The notes below the pieces were generated by a model. That model was not told the DNA's origin. It saw only the letters and a program-made list of their open reading frames with translations, and ran no database searches. Below, piece after piece: positions 43,319 through 54,757 of a stretch of 64,000 bases of DNA. Made by a program: the position numbers and the translations under genes. This DNA comes from Plasmodium coatneyi (lineage: Eukaryota; Apicomplexa; Aconoidasida; Haemosporida; Plasmodiidae): NCBI RefSeq assembly GCF_001680005.1, contig NC_033567.1, positions 1,922,001 to 1,986,000 of the forward strand, read 5' to 3'. The stretch's first letter is position 1; every line of letters starts with the position of its first letter.

Positions 43319-45490
43319 ATGAAACTTCTCTACATATGTGACACACGCTTTTCCACCTTCAACTCGAGGGAGAAAAAATACTTGTTCAAATATTGGGCCT
43401 ACTCCTTGCAGGATTTGCTCAGTAACAGCAGTCAGAGGGACATTCGCCTGTGGCTTGTGTGCATAAGTAGGGGAAGCCTGCCACTTGTCATAGCAGCGAT
43501 TGGGGGTCAACGCCAAGCCAGACACGTTTCAACCAAACTTGTGAAGCGAAACAATGCAAAGGCGCGCTTTTCATTACTGGTCAAATGGTAAAAACTTGTA
43601 GGAGGATTAAACTTTCCCGTTTTTTCTTCCTTTCTCCCCTATTTTGCAGACCTGATTGATTACATCGACGTGCTAACCTTCTCTGACCCATTCGACTACG
43701 AAAATGTGAAAAGGGCATTGGAAAATATATCTCCTCATTTTTATTTAAGTGAAAAGAATTCCAGACATGGCAACGATATGGCAGTGGATCCACTGATAGC
43801 TTTTTTGAGGAACAGTGAAAGTAGGTATCCACATGCAGGCATCATTTTAGTTCTAATATATGTTCCCATTTTTGCATTTTTGCCAAGTGTACTTTATCAA
43901 AAAGGGGTACTCTTACCTCAGCAATGCGCTTGCATATCCACCTACATTACCACCTACACTTGCGCGTTATTCGTCCCCTACCAACGTCAGACAGGGCAGC
44001 AATTAAGGAGTGCAACAAAGTCGCCATTTTATCCTGCAACATTCACCTATGGGAGGATAAAGTTCCCGAACTGAAACTTTTCGCGGATGCATTTCGTACC
44101 AGCGTGTGTAAATTTTATCTCTTCAATGGTTATATAGCTGTGCACCCAAGGAAGGAGTTTACCCTCCTTGGGAAAAATAAGGGGGCAGACGAGCAAGGTG
44201 GCCTTCACCACTCCATCCTTAATGAGTACACACACATACAAGTGTACATATCGACCTACACGTCTGTTCATTTTTCACCCCTTCATCCTCCCCTCTTTCA
44301 TGTTAGTACACAAAAGCGCTTCAGACGAAAAGAACAAACTACCTCAGCTGAGCCGTGCGTTGGAAGAGTACCCAAACTTTTTCGTCAAAAATGTGCTATT
44401 GAATAAAATAAATATTTTGCAAACGTCCAAGGATATACTATCCATCACCTTTGTCGTTTCGTTCACCCTGAGTTTACAAAACGAGGTAGGAAGGATGCAC
44501 ATGGGGGGTACCAACGAAGAACAAACTCTCTAGCAAAGCAAAGGAGGGCCGTAATTCCCACCACCGTTAAATTCACCAACATTCGCAGCTCGTACTGAAG
44601 TGTGAAGGAAGACCCCTGGTGGCAGAAGTGGGACACTCTGCCTTCATCGGGCTCAGTAAATTCCCCGTTGTGTTTGACATACGGGCCAAGGCGCTAAAGG
44701 AGGGAATCTCACAGCACTTGGTTAAATCTATGCAAATGCCTCAGCGCGTTAAAGCGTCAGTTGGGTCAATGGGTTAATGATCCAATATGTTAATGTGACG
44801 TTTAAAATATACTCAAGAGAAGGACCACCCAGAAAGATCCTACATGGATATGCATACACCTGTGTGAATATGTCTATATGAACGGCACTCTTCCCTAGCC
44901 GGGTCCCAACTTTCAAGCGGCTTTACCTTTTATACTTCCCCTCAGATATATGGGATACCCATATTTTTAAGCGACATTCCTGGGGGTGGGGGAAATTTAG
45001 TTTCGTTGGAACGCTTATCGAGGGAGCTCCACGAAAATGTAAGAAATGGAAACAGTTGAAAAAAAAAAAAAAAATGACGAAAAAGTTCACCACCGGTGTG
45101 GGAAAATACTGACTGCCATGGTGGTGTTACCATTCTCCTCCCCCAATTGTACATATCTAACCCCTCCCGTGCGATGCAAAACTACAGGAACAAGTTATCA
45201 TCCTGAGATCGAACATAAACCCGACGGATTTAAAGACGCAGTAAAGGAAGACAACCTGTGCACGCAGGCGGTCCATGTGTTCTACACGGATTACACAACT
45301 AGTATTACTATTTCGTTTTACTATTATTTTATCTATCTTTTTCTTTTTCCCCCTCCCGGGAAGCGAAAAAGAGGTTCGCTTCTTATGGGTTGGGACTCCA
45401 ATGACAAAGGCGGAGACGTCAGTGGCCCTATGTTTGCACGTAAGACCTGCCGTTAACTATTTCATTGCACATGAAACCTGTGTAGTATGA
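43319..45490 (+). CDS. Eight-exon protein of unknown function, possible vWA-like N-terminus
   Basis: Exons 43319-43466, 43650-43820, 43991-44197, 44307-44485, 44589-44720, 44946-45038, 45188-45240 and 45364-45490 join in phase for 369 aa. The start MKLLYICDTRFSTF, then the helix KYWAYSLQDLL and strand IRLWLVCINLIDYIDVLTF, have the strand-helix-strand rhythm of a von Willebrand factor A or Rossmann-type domain, but no complete metal site (DxSxS) is seen. Later blocks include KVAILSCNIHLWEDK, FVVSFTLSLQNELVLKC and GIPIFLSDIPGGGGN. No family is assigned. The last exon reads through to a TGA at 45488-45490 that overlaps the ATG of the next gene. An alternative ends exon 8 at 45439 with a further exon, but the intron would be only 46 bases. 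Confidence 0.6.
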
Positions 45491-46268
45491 CGCCTCCGTC
45501 TCATTTAAACGAATACATCCCCCCTCCCTACATTAACCCAACGAAGGGATTAGCTACCCAAGAAACGTATTCCCTATCGATCGAAGAATTTTACAAAGAA
45601 CAAATTGAAGAAAAAAATGAGCACCTCTCAGACGCAAAGATAAAGGACATATTTAACTTTTTAATTTTGGTGGACGAATTTAACCCCTTGGTAGGTCAAA
45701 AATGTGACCGCTTGGCACGAATGTATTCTTCACTATGTGTCTATTTGGTGTTTTTTTCATTTTCGCTTATGTAGTGACGCCGTAAAAATATATCTGGGGC
45801 ACACAATTCCTATCCCTTGGGCGCAATCCCCCCGCAGGACTACAGCAATGAGCGGTTTCAGTATTCCTTCAAGTACGTTCGTGATTCGTTGATGCCTCTC
45901 CCGCCTAAGGATGTTCTTTCAAAGAAAAGGTACCATCCAGCGAGGATCGCATCGGCGTCTACATATTTGCTCCTCCTCTGTGCCTACATGTTAGCACAAC
46001 TACATAGGCATTCACGCATTGCCATACCTGTGTGTATGCTTTTGCTTCTCCACCCACCCCCAGGGATAGAAAAAAAAAAACGACTCTCGTAAAATATGCT
46101 GCGCTAGATGGTGCCCCTAATAGTGCAGAGAACGCCATGCCGCTTGGTGGTCGTGGAAATCTGCCCACTCGAAAGAATAACCAGTCGACCAAGGGAAGGG
46201 CAATCCTGGACCCTCGATCGCTACTCCTAGCCAACATGAATAAGGCTTTCCAAAAGAACATCATATAG
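45487..46268 (+). CDS. Three-exon protein of unknown function
   Basis: Exons 45487-45690, 45838-45929 and 46064-46268 (donors GTAGGT and GTACCA) join in phase to give 166 aa. The N-terminus is Pro-rich (HLNEYIPPPYINPTKG), followed by an acidic helix (SIEEFYKEQIEEKNEHLSD) and a region FQYSFKYVRDSLMPLPPK; the C-terminus is basic and Ser/Asn-rich and ends with the helix DPRSLLLANMNKAFQKNII. No family is recognised. Its ATG overlaps the stop of the upstream gene by one base in the sequence ATGA, which is odd for a eukaryote: either this is really the 3' part of the upstream gene joined by a splice I have not fixed, or its start lies further downstream or in another exon. Confidence 0.55.
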
Positions 46269-47108
46269 GCAGTACCTACATGTGTGCCTCCCTTGCAAGA
46301 AAAGGACCTTTTTTTTTTTTTTTTAACCTTAATTGTAAAATTGTAATAGTATCGAACTGCTTACATTCATTTTTTTTTTTGGGGGGGGGGGCCTTAACAA
46401 AATTGGCAAACCTTTTGAGTGATGTAAAAGTTGCTAGCCCAACGAAAGTGTTATCCGCGCTATTTTTATGTGGTGATAAAAACGGGGGGAAGAAATGTGA
46501 TGGCGTATTTTTGTCAAAATGCTAAATGCGCAACAAACTCGGAACGACAGCGAGCGTGCGCCATTTTTTTTTTTTTTTTCCTCCCTTCATGGTGGAAGCG
46601 TCATGGCTGCTACACTCAGTTACAACGCTCTGCGAATGGTGAAGTTTAAAAAAAAAAAAAAAAATGTTATCCAAATTAACCGATCGACAGGAGTAAAAAA
46701 TGTGGGAGTAATCCTTGAAGAGAGACGAACGCGCTTAGTCATCCCAACCCAGAAGTCGAAAGAAGCAAAAAAGTAAATGGTTAAATGTTAGAGGAGTATA
46801 ATTCATCACCCGCGCACAGAATAGTATGTACCTTGGCATCCAACACTCTGATCTTGCAGCCTACTTGTCGAGCAGGTAATTAAAAGGCGAAATGGTACCA
46901 CACAATTGCTGGCGTTTCTTATACAATCTCTAAATAGAGACGGACACACAACACAGAGAACGCGCAAGAGTGAATAAGTGAAGAAGTGAAGACGCCAACG
47001 TGACGCAAAATACAGTCGTGTGAAGTTTGCCTACCCCACATTTGGTAGAAACAAAGTGAAGCCCTGCCATGCAAAGCCACAGTCTCCACGACGAATACGT
47101 GCCAAATC
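46269..47108. other. Intergenic region between the unknown gene pair and MPP6
   Basis: It contains T runs at 46310-46324 and 46564-46579, a G10 run at 46381-46390 and an A run at 46649-46664. Short ORFs here are not convincing. It holds the 3' region of the upstream gene and the MPP6 upstream region. Confidence 0.5.
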
Positions 47109-47468
47109 ATGGAAGACAGAAAACACGATCCATCAAACAAAACGAAGGAAAATGTAAAATTCTCAAAATTTGTAACCTCCCTTAGTTTTATGAAAAAAAA
47201 TATAAATGAAAAAGAAGAAGGAATAAAGAAAAAAGTTAAGTATGCCAATGATGAGCATGTGTGGATACTGAAGGAATACGAAGAGGAAGGAAATGCCTTT
47301 CTAAAGAAGCAGGCGGCACAGAAAAATAAAAATAATGTTTCCCTGAATTGCCTGGGAAGGAAATCATACAAAAATTACAACACCTACGTAAATCTCTACA
47401 ACATAGAGATTAAAAAATTTATCAACTCCGTTCGGAAGAACAAGCCAGTCAATTCATTGAGGGAGTAA
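47109..47468 (+). CDS. M-phase phosphoprotein 6 (MPP6)-like exosome cofactor
   Basis: A single-exon, very basic 119-aa protein. It matches the sparse MPP6 pattern: an N-terminal FSKFVTSLSFMKK, corresponding to 'LSKNLLRMKFMQR' in human MPHOSPH6, an acidic/Lys helix, and a later (L)GRKSYKNYN block corresponding to human 'GRMSFRGFN'. MPP6 binds the nuclear exosome core and helps recruit the MTR4 helicase for 5.8S rRNA processing and RNA decay in the nucleolus. At 119 aa it is shorter than human MPHOSPH6 (160 aa), mainly lacking the acidic C-terminus. The family is short and weakly conserved, so the call is moderate. It is convergent with the P-type ATPase-like gene. Confidence 0.6.
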   Translation: MEDRKHDPSNKTKENVKFSKFVTSLSFMKKNINEKEEGIKKKVKYANDEHVWILKEYEEEGNAFLKKQAAQKNKNNVSLNCLGRKSYKNYNTYVNLYNIEIKKFINSVRKNKPVNSLRE

Positions 47469-48118
47469 CATGATGTGTGATCACTTTGAAGACACCTAAC
47501 ATTTGGGTGCCCATATATTTTTTTTTTGTTAAAATATTTGTAAGTACATTTCCCAATTTGTTTACGTCTCTCCTTTTCGGATGTCGTATTGCTCAAAAAG
47601 AAAACGAGGAATTGGCATCAGGTGAATAGACTGCCTTTTTTCGCACCCCCTTTGGCAAACGTTTGTTACATTTATCTTTCATTTTTTAATTTTTTTTATT
47701 TTCACTTTTTTTGTCACGTCTGTTGTGTGCACGTCGTGTCAGTCATTTTGAGCGAAATGTGTAACGTAACCAACTGTGAGAGAAAAAAACATGTGCATAT
47801 ATAAAACACGCGCGTGGCACACAGGGATAGAAAACAAGCACACAATAGTTCTTTTCCACAGAGACAAACCAATTGGTCGTTTCGAGTTGGAAAAAAAAAA
47901 TAAAAAAGGAACACCAAATTTTACGTGCAGGCGAATAAGCGGCTCCTCCTTTTCTTGTTGTGGTTCTTCCCGTCACACCCAACTTTTGCGTGTCCTACGG
48001 GGGAGAAAAAAGGAGGCAATACAAAATAAAAAGAACATAACGAAATGCAGCGAAACGCGAAAACGAAGCAGAGGCCGCATGTCCCCCTGCTTAGTAAACT
48101 TTCCAACGAAGTGGTTAC
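47469..48118. other. Convergent intergenic region
   Basis: This spacer separates the MPP6 and ATPase-like 3' ends. It is A/T-rich in its first half and holds a plus-strand ORF of 148 codons (47776-48222) that overlaps the ATPase last exon and has no protein-like features. Confidence 0.55.
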
Positions 48119-51100
48119 TTACACCTTCAGGTCGTACTTATACCGCTTGGACATGTAACTCCGCTTGTATTCATTCAGGGTGTCAAATCTGCAAAAAAGA
48201 AACATGTGAGAAGAAGCGGTGATTGTAGAAAGGATCACGTTCTCCTCCAAAAGGGGGGTAGTGCTTGTTACAGTTATCATTTCGTTCGCACAGTCCCATG
48301 TTCGGCAAAGCGCTACTGGGTAACAAACACCCGGTAACATGTTAACACCCTCTTCTCGGGTTGTAAATGTAAAATGCTATCCACTTACACGCTCCTTTCC
48401 CGCGGCTCGTACAAATTCTGGAAAGTTTTAAAAGAACTGGCGGGCAGGAGAAACAACCCCAGACGCAAAGTAACAAAGTAAAGAACCAAGTCCAGCAAAC
48501 AACAGGCGAAACAAAATACCCACTGCAGGAGAGTCAACCCCGTCACGTGTAAGTTAAAAAAGAATGAACCGAACTGAATGACAAAAATGTGTAACCCCAG
48601 GAGAATGAGAAAAATTATGAATGCCATGTAATTTTCCCAAACAAGGTTCAGTAACATCACATTAAAATTGTCATTGGGTAGGCTTGATTTGGAGATTATT
48701 TGACTAGCTATTTTTAGTAAAGAAAACTTCTTCTCTCCGTTGTGCTCTTCCTCCGTGGGGGGTATCTTTCCACTTGCATTTTTCCCCTCTTCGCCATTTT
48801 CAAGTTGGCTGTTTGGTCCCATTTCCGAATTCTTCACATTTTTGGTGTTAACCAAGGTAGTAGATCTGCCCTCCCCCTTCAGCTCCTCCATAAAGTGGTG
48901 AATATCTTCGGAGAGGTCCTTCCTACGAATGGGCTCGCTACCCAGTAGAGGGATAATGTAGTTCCTAAATCTGTCAGTTTGCAACCCCTTGTACATTTCC
49001 CAATATATGTGTATGTCCCTCAAAAAGGACTTCAAATAAATATGAACATAGGAGAAAAAGAAAAAGAGAAAAAAAAGGTTAAACAGAATAGTGCCATGTC
49101 TGCTCGGACTGATATAGCTGTCCCATTCAGCCATGGATCTGTAATCATTCTTTACATCAATAACATTTTCTATTTTTAAATTTTCTAAATTTTTCTTAAA
49201 ACGAATACAAGACCGTATTGTGTGAAAGTAGCTGGATTGCTCCCTATCAGTAGTGTATGCGAACTCGGAAAATTCGAACAAGTTCCTCTGGTCATCGGTC
49301 ACAAAACCCCATTTAGACTCAGGAATGAATAAATGTCCAAAAAAAAATACCAAAAAGAGAATCACCGTCTTGGATAAAATAGAGGAAATCATACTGTTGA
49401 TGTCATTTTCCTTAAAAAAGTCGTAGGTCTGTTTTTTCTTCTTCCCGACGGTACTTATAAAACTTTTTCGATAACAAGATAGGTAGTGGAAAATAACGTT
49501 CTTCACAAAATATATATACAATATTTGTATGGTACTTAAAAATTCAAACCCATTTACCAAAGTACAAACGGTTGAAAAAATTACAAGGCAGACATAAAAG
49601 GTGATGTTATACTCGATGAATAGCTTTATATTTGTGAGAATACAATTTGAGAAATTTTTCAATTTTACAAAATCATACAAACTTTTGTTCAAAATGACAA
49701 GGTCGCTTTTTTCTTTACTTTCTCCTCTACCTCTGTTATCGCATATGCGTAGACTGTACGATCCCTCTTCGCAGTCTACACTGCTTTCATTTGTCACGAG
49801 AGCGTTCTTCCCATAATAATTGGAAATGCTCAACAGACGTGATAACTCCGCATTCTCACATTTGTAAAAAATGTTGTTACTTAGGAGAAAATCGTGTTTT
49901 TTTTTTCGCGCTTCATTTTGGCTAGCCATATTTATCATCACGTTATCATCGCATTCTTTCAAATTTAAAATTTCACTCCTGCATTTGTTCCGCGCCAAAG
50001 ATTTGCCATCCCCCTTCTTCAGGGTGTAATTTACTAGATTTTTTCCCTCCGCATGGGTTGTCTCATTGTATTCATTTCCATCTCGGTCTTTTTCTTCTAT
50101 GTTTTTTGAATTGGCTTTTGCGTTTTTCTTGTCCTCCCCCTGGGGATGGCTACCAACCCCGTCGTCCTCACCTTGGTAGTGCAAATCTAGCGCTTCCTCT
50201 TCGCCCACCAACTTTGCATTGTACAGCTTGAAATTTTCAAAGAAATGGGGGAAGTCGCAAAACAGCTTCTTCACCTTAGACATGCTGTCCTTGGTGAACA
50301 ACTTCACGCTCATTCCATTTCCTTCCAACATTTTGTAATCGAAGTAGAAATGCTTGCTTAGCATTTTTTCGAACACCAAGATGGAAACACATGTGTAATC
50401 ATTCTGTTCTACATACTTGAGGTAGGTTTCCTCCAGGTTCTTATTCATCTCCTTATTGTCAAATGTGTAGTCGTTGTCGTCTTCGTATTGGAAGAGCTCC
50501 TCACTCTCCTTCGCATTGAGCGCTATTTCTTTGTATGCGAAGCATAGGACTTCTTCGTGCTTCTGCTGGTGCATCTGTTGGACTTTTCCCTTCAGCTGGG
50601 CGATGTCACTGGGGGGAGGGGAGTACAGAAGTGTAAAAATGTTGAAGTGTAGGAATGTATAAATGTAAAATTGTATAAGTTTACACGTGGGGAGGTGCAC
50701 TGTATCATGCCCATCGGCTCGTGCGAACTAACCTGCGAAGTGCATCCCCGTCCAGGTACTGGCTGCATTTGGGGAGGACCAGACTTGCACGACCCCTGAT
50801 GAATATACGCAGCACGCTGAGGGGATCCCCGCCCTGCACACCAAGACCCTTCTGACACAAAAACCCTTCCTCCGACAAGACAAACGCAATGACAAAATCC
50901 TTCCCACCAGGTATAACACGAAATAAGCGCTTCTTGGGGATGAAATAATCTTCTAGGTTTATTTCGAATTTTCTCAAGAATTTTAATAGGGACAAATCTA
51001 TGTGCAGAAAGTTTTCATTGTAATGGTATAAGTTGCTGGTTGTGAGAATGCTCTGCACTAACATCTTGAAAAAGAGGCTCCTCGATATTTCTGCTTTTTT

Positions 51101-53553
51101 CCCCTGGTCCTGAGCCAAGTTAACAGACCTTTGCTCTACTTGCAAACCTCGCATTACACCACAGTCGGTGCAGAAGCACATATCAGCGTTGCAAAGGAAG
51201 TACACACACCTGTACTTTGTGTATTTTTCCAAGTCTACATAAATCATGTTAGTAAAGAGAATTTTCTCAAAAGTATTCTTCCTCTTTAGGATAAAATTTT
51301 CCCGCATTATTTGCCTCGAATTTAACGCTATGCAGTTTTGCAGCAGTAGAGGCATCTGATCAATGGACAACAAAAGGTACTTTAGGATTTCCAAAATGAT
51401 ACAGTTAAGCAAAAACATCAGCATATTGTAGGCAGACGTCTGCATATTATTTTCCACCATTTTTATTAAAAAGTGAATAAACACGAAAAGGATGCAGAGA
51501 ATGCAATAAAATATTATTATAATGACCACATTTTTTGAAAAGCCATTTATGATGTCTTCAAGTTCGGTACTTTCCTCCATGTCTTTTATCGTATTCTGGA
51601 ACATTTGCTTATTTTTACTAACGCAGGTGGTTAGCATGATTCCTGTTCCGTCTCTTACGGTCGATTCTGATAGGACAAGAGGAGAGTATTCAAATAATTT
51701 TTCAAAATTTCCAACTAATCCCTTATTTTTACTGCCTCTATTTTCTCCACTTTGACTTAATTTGTCCATTTTATTCCCCTCATCTTTTGGTGTATCATCA
51801 CTATTATGCTCCCCCTTTGTGATTGCTGCATTTGGGTCCCCCTCCTCCTCTCTACTAAGCCTTTTCAAGGTCATTTTTACCTTCAAATTGAGTATTTCGA
51901 AATAATTCAGTTTCTTCTTCCTCAGCTCGTTAACGCTGATTTTTCTCTTTTTAGATTTCTCATAGTAGTACATATATTCGTCAAGGCTAATTTTTTTCTT
52001 CCATGTTTTTTCCGATTTTAAAATGTTCGACTCATCTACAACCATGTTGTTACATCTGATGAGGATTCCATCTGCTGGGATGACGTCCCCCTTAAACAGG
52101 TACACAATATCACCTACTAAAATGTTCTTACTGTTAATTTTGTAGATGTTATTCTCGTATATTATGTAGTTTAGTAGGTTCCTTTTTTTCTCTATTGCTA
52201 TTTCGGTGGAGTTTTTTTTGCCTACAGTTTGCGTGTCTCCATTGGGGTTCTTCTCCCCGTCTGATTCGTTACTCAGGAGAACCTTCTTCTTGGCAGCTAC
52301 ATTGGATCTTCCTTCCTCATCGTGCAGCACTACGCTTTCATTTTTTAGCTCCCCACTGGATAGCAACTTCGAGCCCGTTTTACTTCCCCCGTCTGTGAAT
52401 ACACCCTCCACGCTGACTCTGCATGTGTTTGCACTTTTGCCCTCCGATCTTTGCCCATTTGGCGCTAACTCACCCCCCTGAGAATTCGCAGCATTATGTT
52501 TGAAGGGGATAATTTCCTTAAAATTCTCCTGCACATAGGTGGAATGCTTGTCCCCCTTGAACACCTCGTAATCAAACAGCTCCTCATTTATTCTGTTCAA
52601 AAAACTCTTCAGGAAGAAATACTTGGAATACTTTTTTATTTCGACCGTTTTTCTGCTTTCAAATTTGGCAAACATGGCTTTCCCCTTTGCTTTCTTTTTT
52701 ATAAAGTTCCGACATATGTAGTTTTCCTTAAAATTGTTCATCTTAGACATGATAGAATTGATTCTGTTCTCCTTCGCGTAGTGCACGGCGGTTAGAGCAA
52801 CGCAGCCGATGGTAACTATGAGGGAGAAGAACAGCGACTCCAGGAACTCTGCGAGGGGGAAAAACAAGTCATTTATGCAGTAATACCACACAGCAAAGAC
52901 AAATGGAATAACCAAATGGCAATGCTAAATTGCAATCCCACGCAGCAATGGCGGGACTAACCTATCAGGTTCTCCCCATCGCACACGTACGTCACAAACG
53001 TGTAGAAGTAAACACAAGACAAAAAGACACTCAACGGATAGTTCGCCAAGTATATCTTTACAACAGAAAAGTAGGTGAGGGAGGGAAGGGATTGAATGAT
53101 GTTCGAGCAGTAGCTATAAATTCGATAACTATTTATAACATTAATTTTCTTGTTAAAGACGAAATAGTCTGGCAGCTCTTTTACATTTCCCATTCCTTCG
53201 TTAACATGTTTTGTCTGCTGCTCACCAACCGTGTCTACACTCTGCCCCGTCCCTCCCACATCGGAAAAACTACCCCCCTGAGGAATATTTTTCTCTTTCC
53301 TTCCATGGACAAACTTTAACAATTTTCGAAAAAACACTAACTTGCATCTTTGCAAAAATGTGTCATCAAATTGTTCATCCAAATAAAAGTTTAATCCATT
53401 TTCTTTGCTAATAACTTCCTCCATTAAATTCTTGGAACTCCTAACCACCTTCATGTCCTCGTTGTAGTCTTCATTTTTTATGTACTTGTCAAAAATGCCC
53501 TTAAAGAATTTCGCCTCATATGGAAACAAGCTTTTCGTAATTTCGTTGTTCAT
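48119..53553 (-). CDS. P-type ATPase-like membrane protein lacking catalytic motifs
   Basis: Four exons, 52962-53553, 50733-52848, 48389-50608 and 48119-48188, join in phase to give 1665 aa. The layout is that of a P-type ATPase: two early membrane helices, an actuator-like region with GDIVYLFKGDVIPADGILI and VVDESN, a helix pair before MPLLLQNCIALNSRQIMREN (the M4 'PEGLP...AR.M...N' region), and later the hinge-to-M5/M6 stretch (LYDFVKLKNFSNCI, FLSTIQILYIYFVKN) and further helices. However, TGES is replaced by KSEK, DKTGT is replaced by DLEKYT, and no GDGxND hinge is found. The protein therefore should not form the phosphoenzyme. Large charged insertions lie in the cytosolic loops. It may serve as a structural or regulatory pseudo-pump. 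Subtype is uncertain, with P2-like membrane helices. Confidence 0.75.
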
Positions 53554-54757
53554 TTTTTGTTAAGATGTATGTGCTCTTAAGAGATTCCGCTGAAGAAAAA
53601 AGGGGGGGCAGTAAACAAAGGCGCAGCAAAACATCCATGAAGTTGTTAACCTCCTTGGAGTTATGCTCTTTTTTTTTTTTCTTCTTTTTTTTACGCTGTT
53701 TCCTCACCCTTCAGATGCGCCGTGGCCGTCTCTTTATTTATCAGCACGTCTACTTGGTGATAAAGCTAAATTAACATTTCCCTCTCAATTCTGTCCGTTA
53801 TTTCATTTGCTGTTCTTAGACTTTGCTCACCTGTCGTAACTGCTTCTCTCTCGATTGTGCCTTTTTTTTTTCACATAATAGGTACCTTCGCTTTTTGTTT
53901 GCACTCCGTTAAGAGATTCTTCCTTTTTTTTTTTTTTTTTTTTTTCCTTTCCCATGGTGTGCAAGCTCCTTCTAGCTAACGCTGCTTCTACACCTCGGGT
54001 GCACACAAAGTGGACAGCGCCGGGGAGGGGATTCACGCGTGACAAAACGGAACGGAGAAAATAAAATCGCATGCATCACTTTCCCCCCCCCCTCCATGTG
54101 CGCCACTTCGACGCGCAGAAGACTCACCAAATTTCACACTCCCTCGAGAAGCATTCACTTTTTAACACGAGCATTCCCCCCCTATTGGTCTCCAAAATAG
54201 CATCTAAACTGTTTTCCCTTTATGCTCACCCGGGGGATACACGCCAAAAAGTGCACATTTTGTTAAAGACAATTTTGTGAGACATTACACATATCGAAAT
54301 AAGGGAGATGAGAAGATAGGACAATTTTTATCTTTTTTTTTTTTTTTTTTTTTTTTTCCACCCCTTGTTGTGAGCACGTTTAGGTTCCTCCTCAACGAGG
54401 ACAACACGTAGTCAAAAATAGCGGGACTGTCGTAACAATACGGATACGCTAGTGCATATTTTGCCGACTCCGAAACTGACATTAAAGTTAAGGGGAGCAC
54501 TTCGACAGGTGAATATTCTGCTTTACATCAAAGTGTAAATATAGCTACGCCAGGTTATGTCAACCTATTTACTCCGATATAAATAGCATTTTTTTTTTTC
54601 ATTTGAAAGTGGAACGGGAGGTACTCCCACGGAGATGTTGATTAAGGGGTTGTGAATCTTCGAAATGCCCGAACGCAAGGGTTTTAACTCCCCCGCTTGA
54701 AGTGCCTTCCTTCACTGAGTCGCAAAGTGTAGCGGTTTCAAATTAGACGCCACCGCG
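53554..54757. promoter_or_regulatory. Divergent intergenic region between the ATPase-like and CFAP52 genes
   Basis: Both promoters lie in this 1.2-kb region. It holds T runs at 53671-53680, 53924-53945 and 54333-54358 and A/T-rich stretches, and no convincing exon. CFAP52 is expected to be male-gametocyte specific, so an element for that stage would lie nearer 54.7 kb, but I do not identify one. Confidence 0.45.

Noticed and set aside
47776..48222. 148-codon plus-strand ORF
   Set aside because: Overlaps the last exon of the ATPase-like gene on the other strand and shows no protein features.
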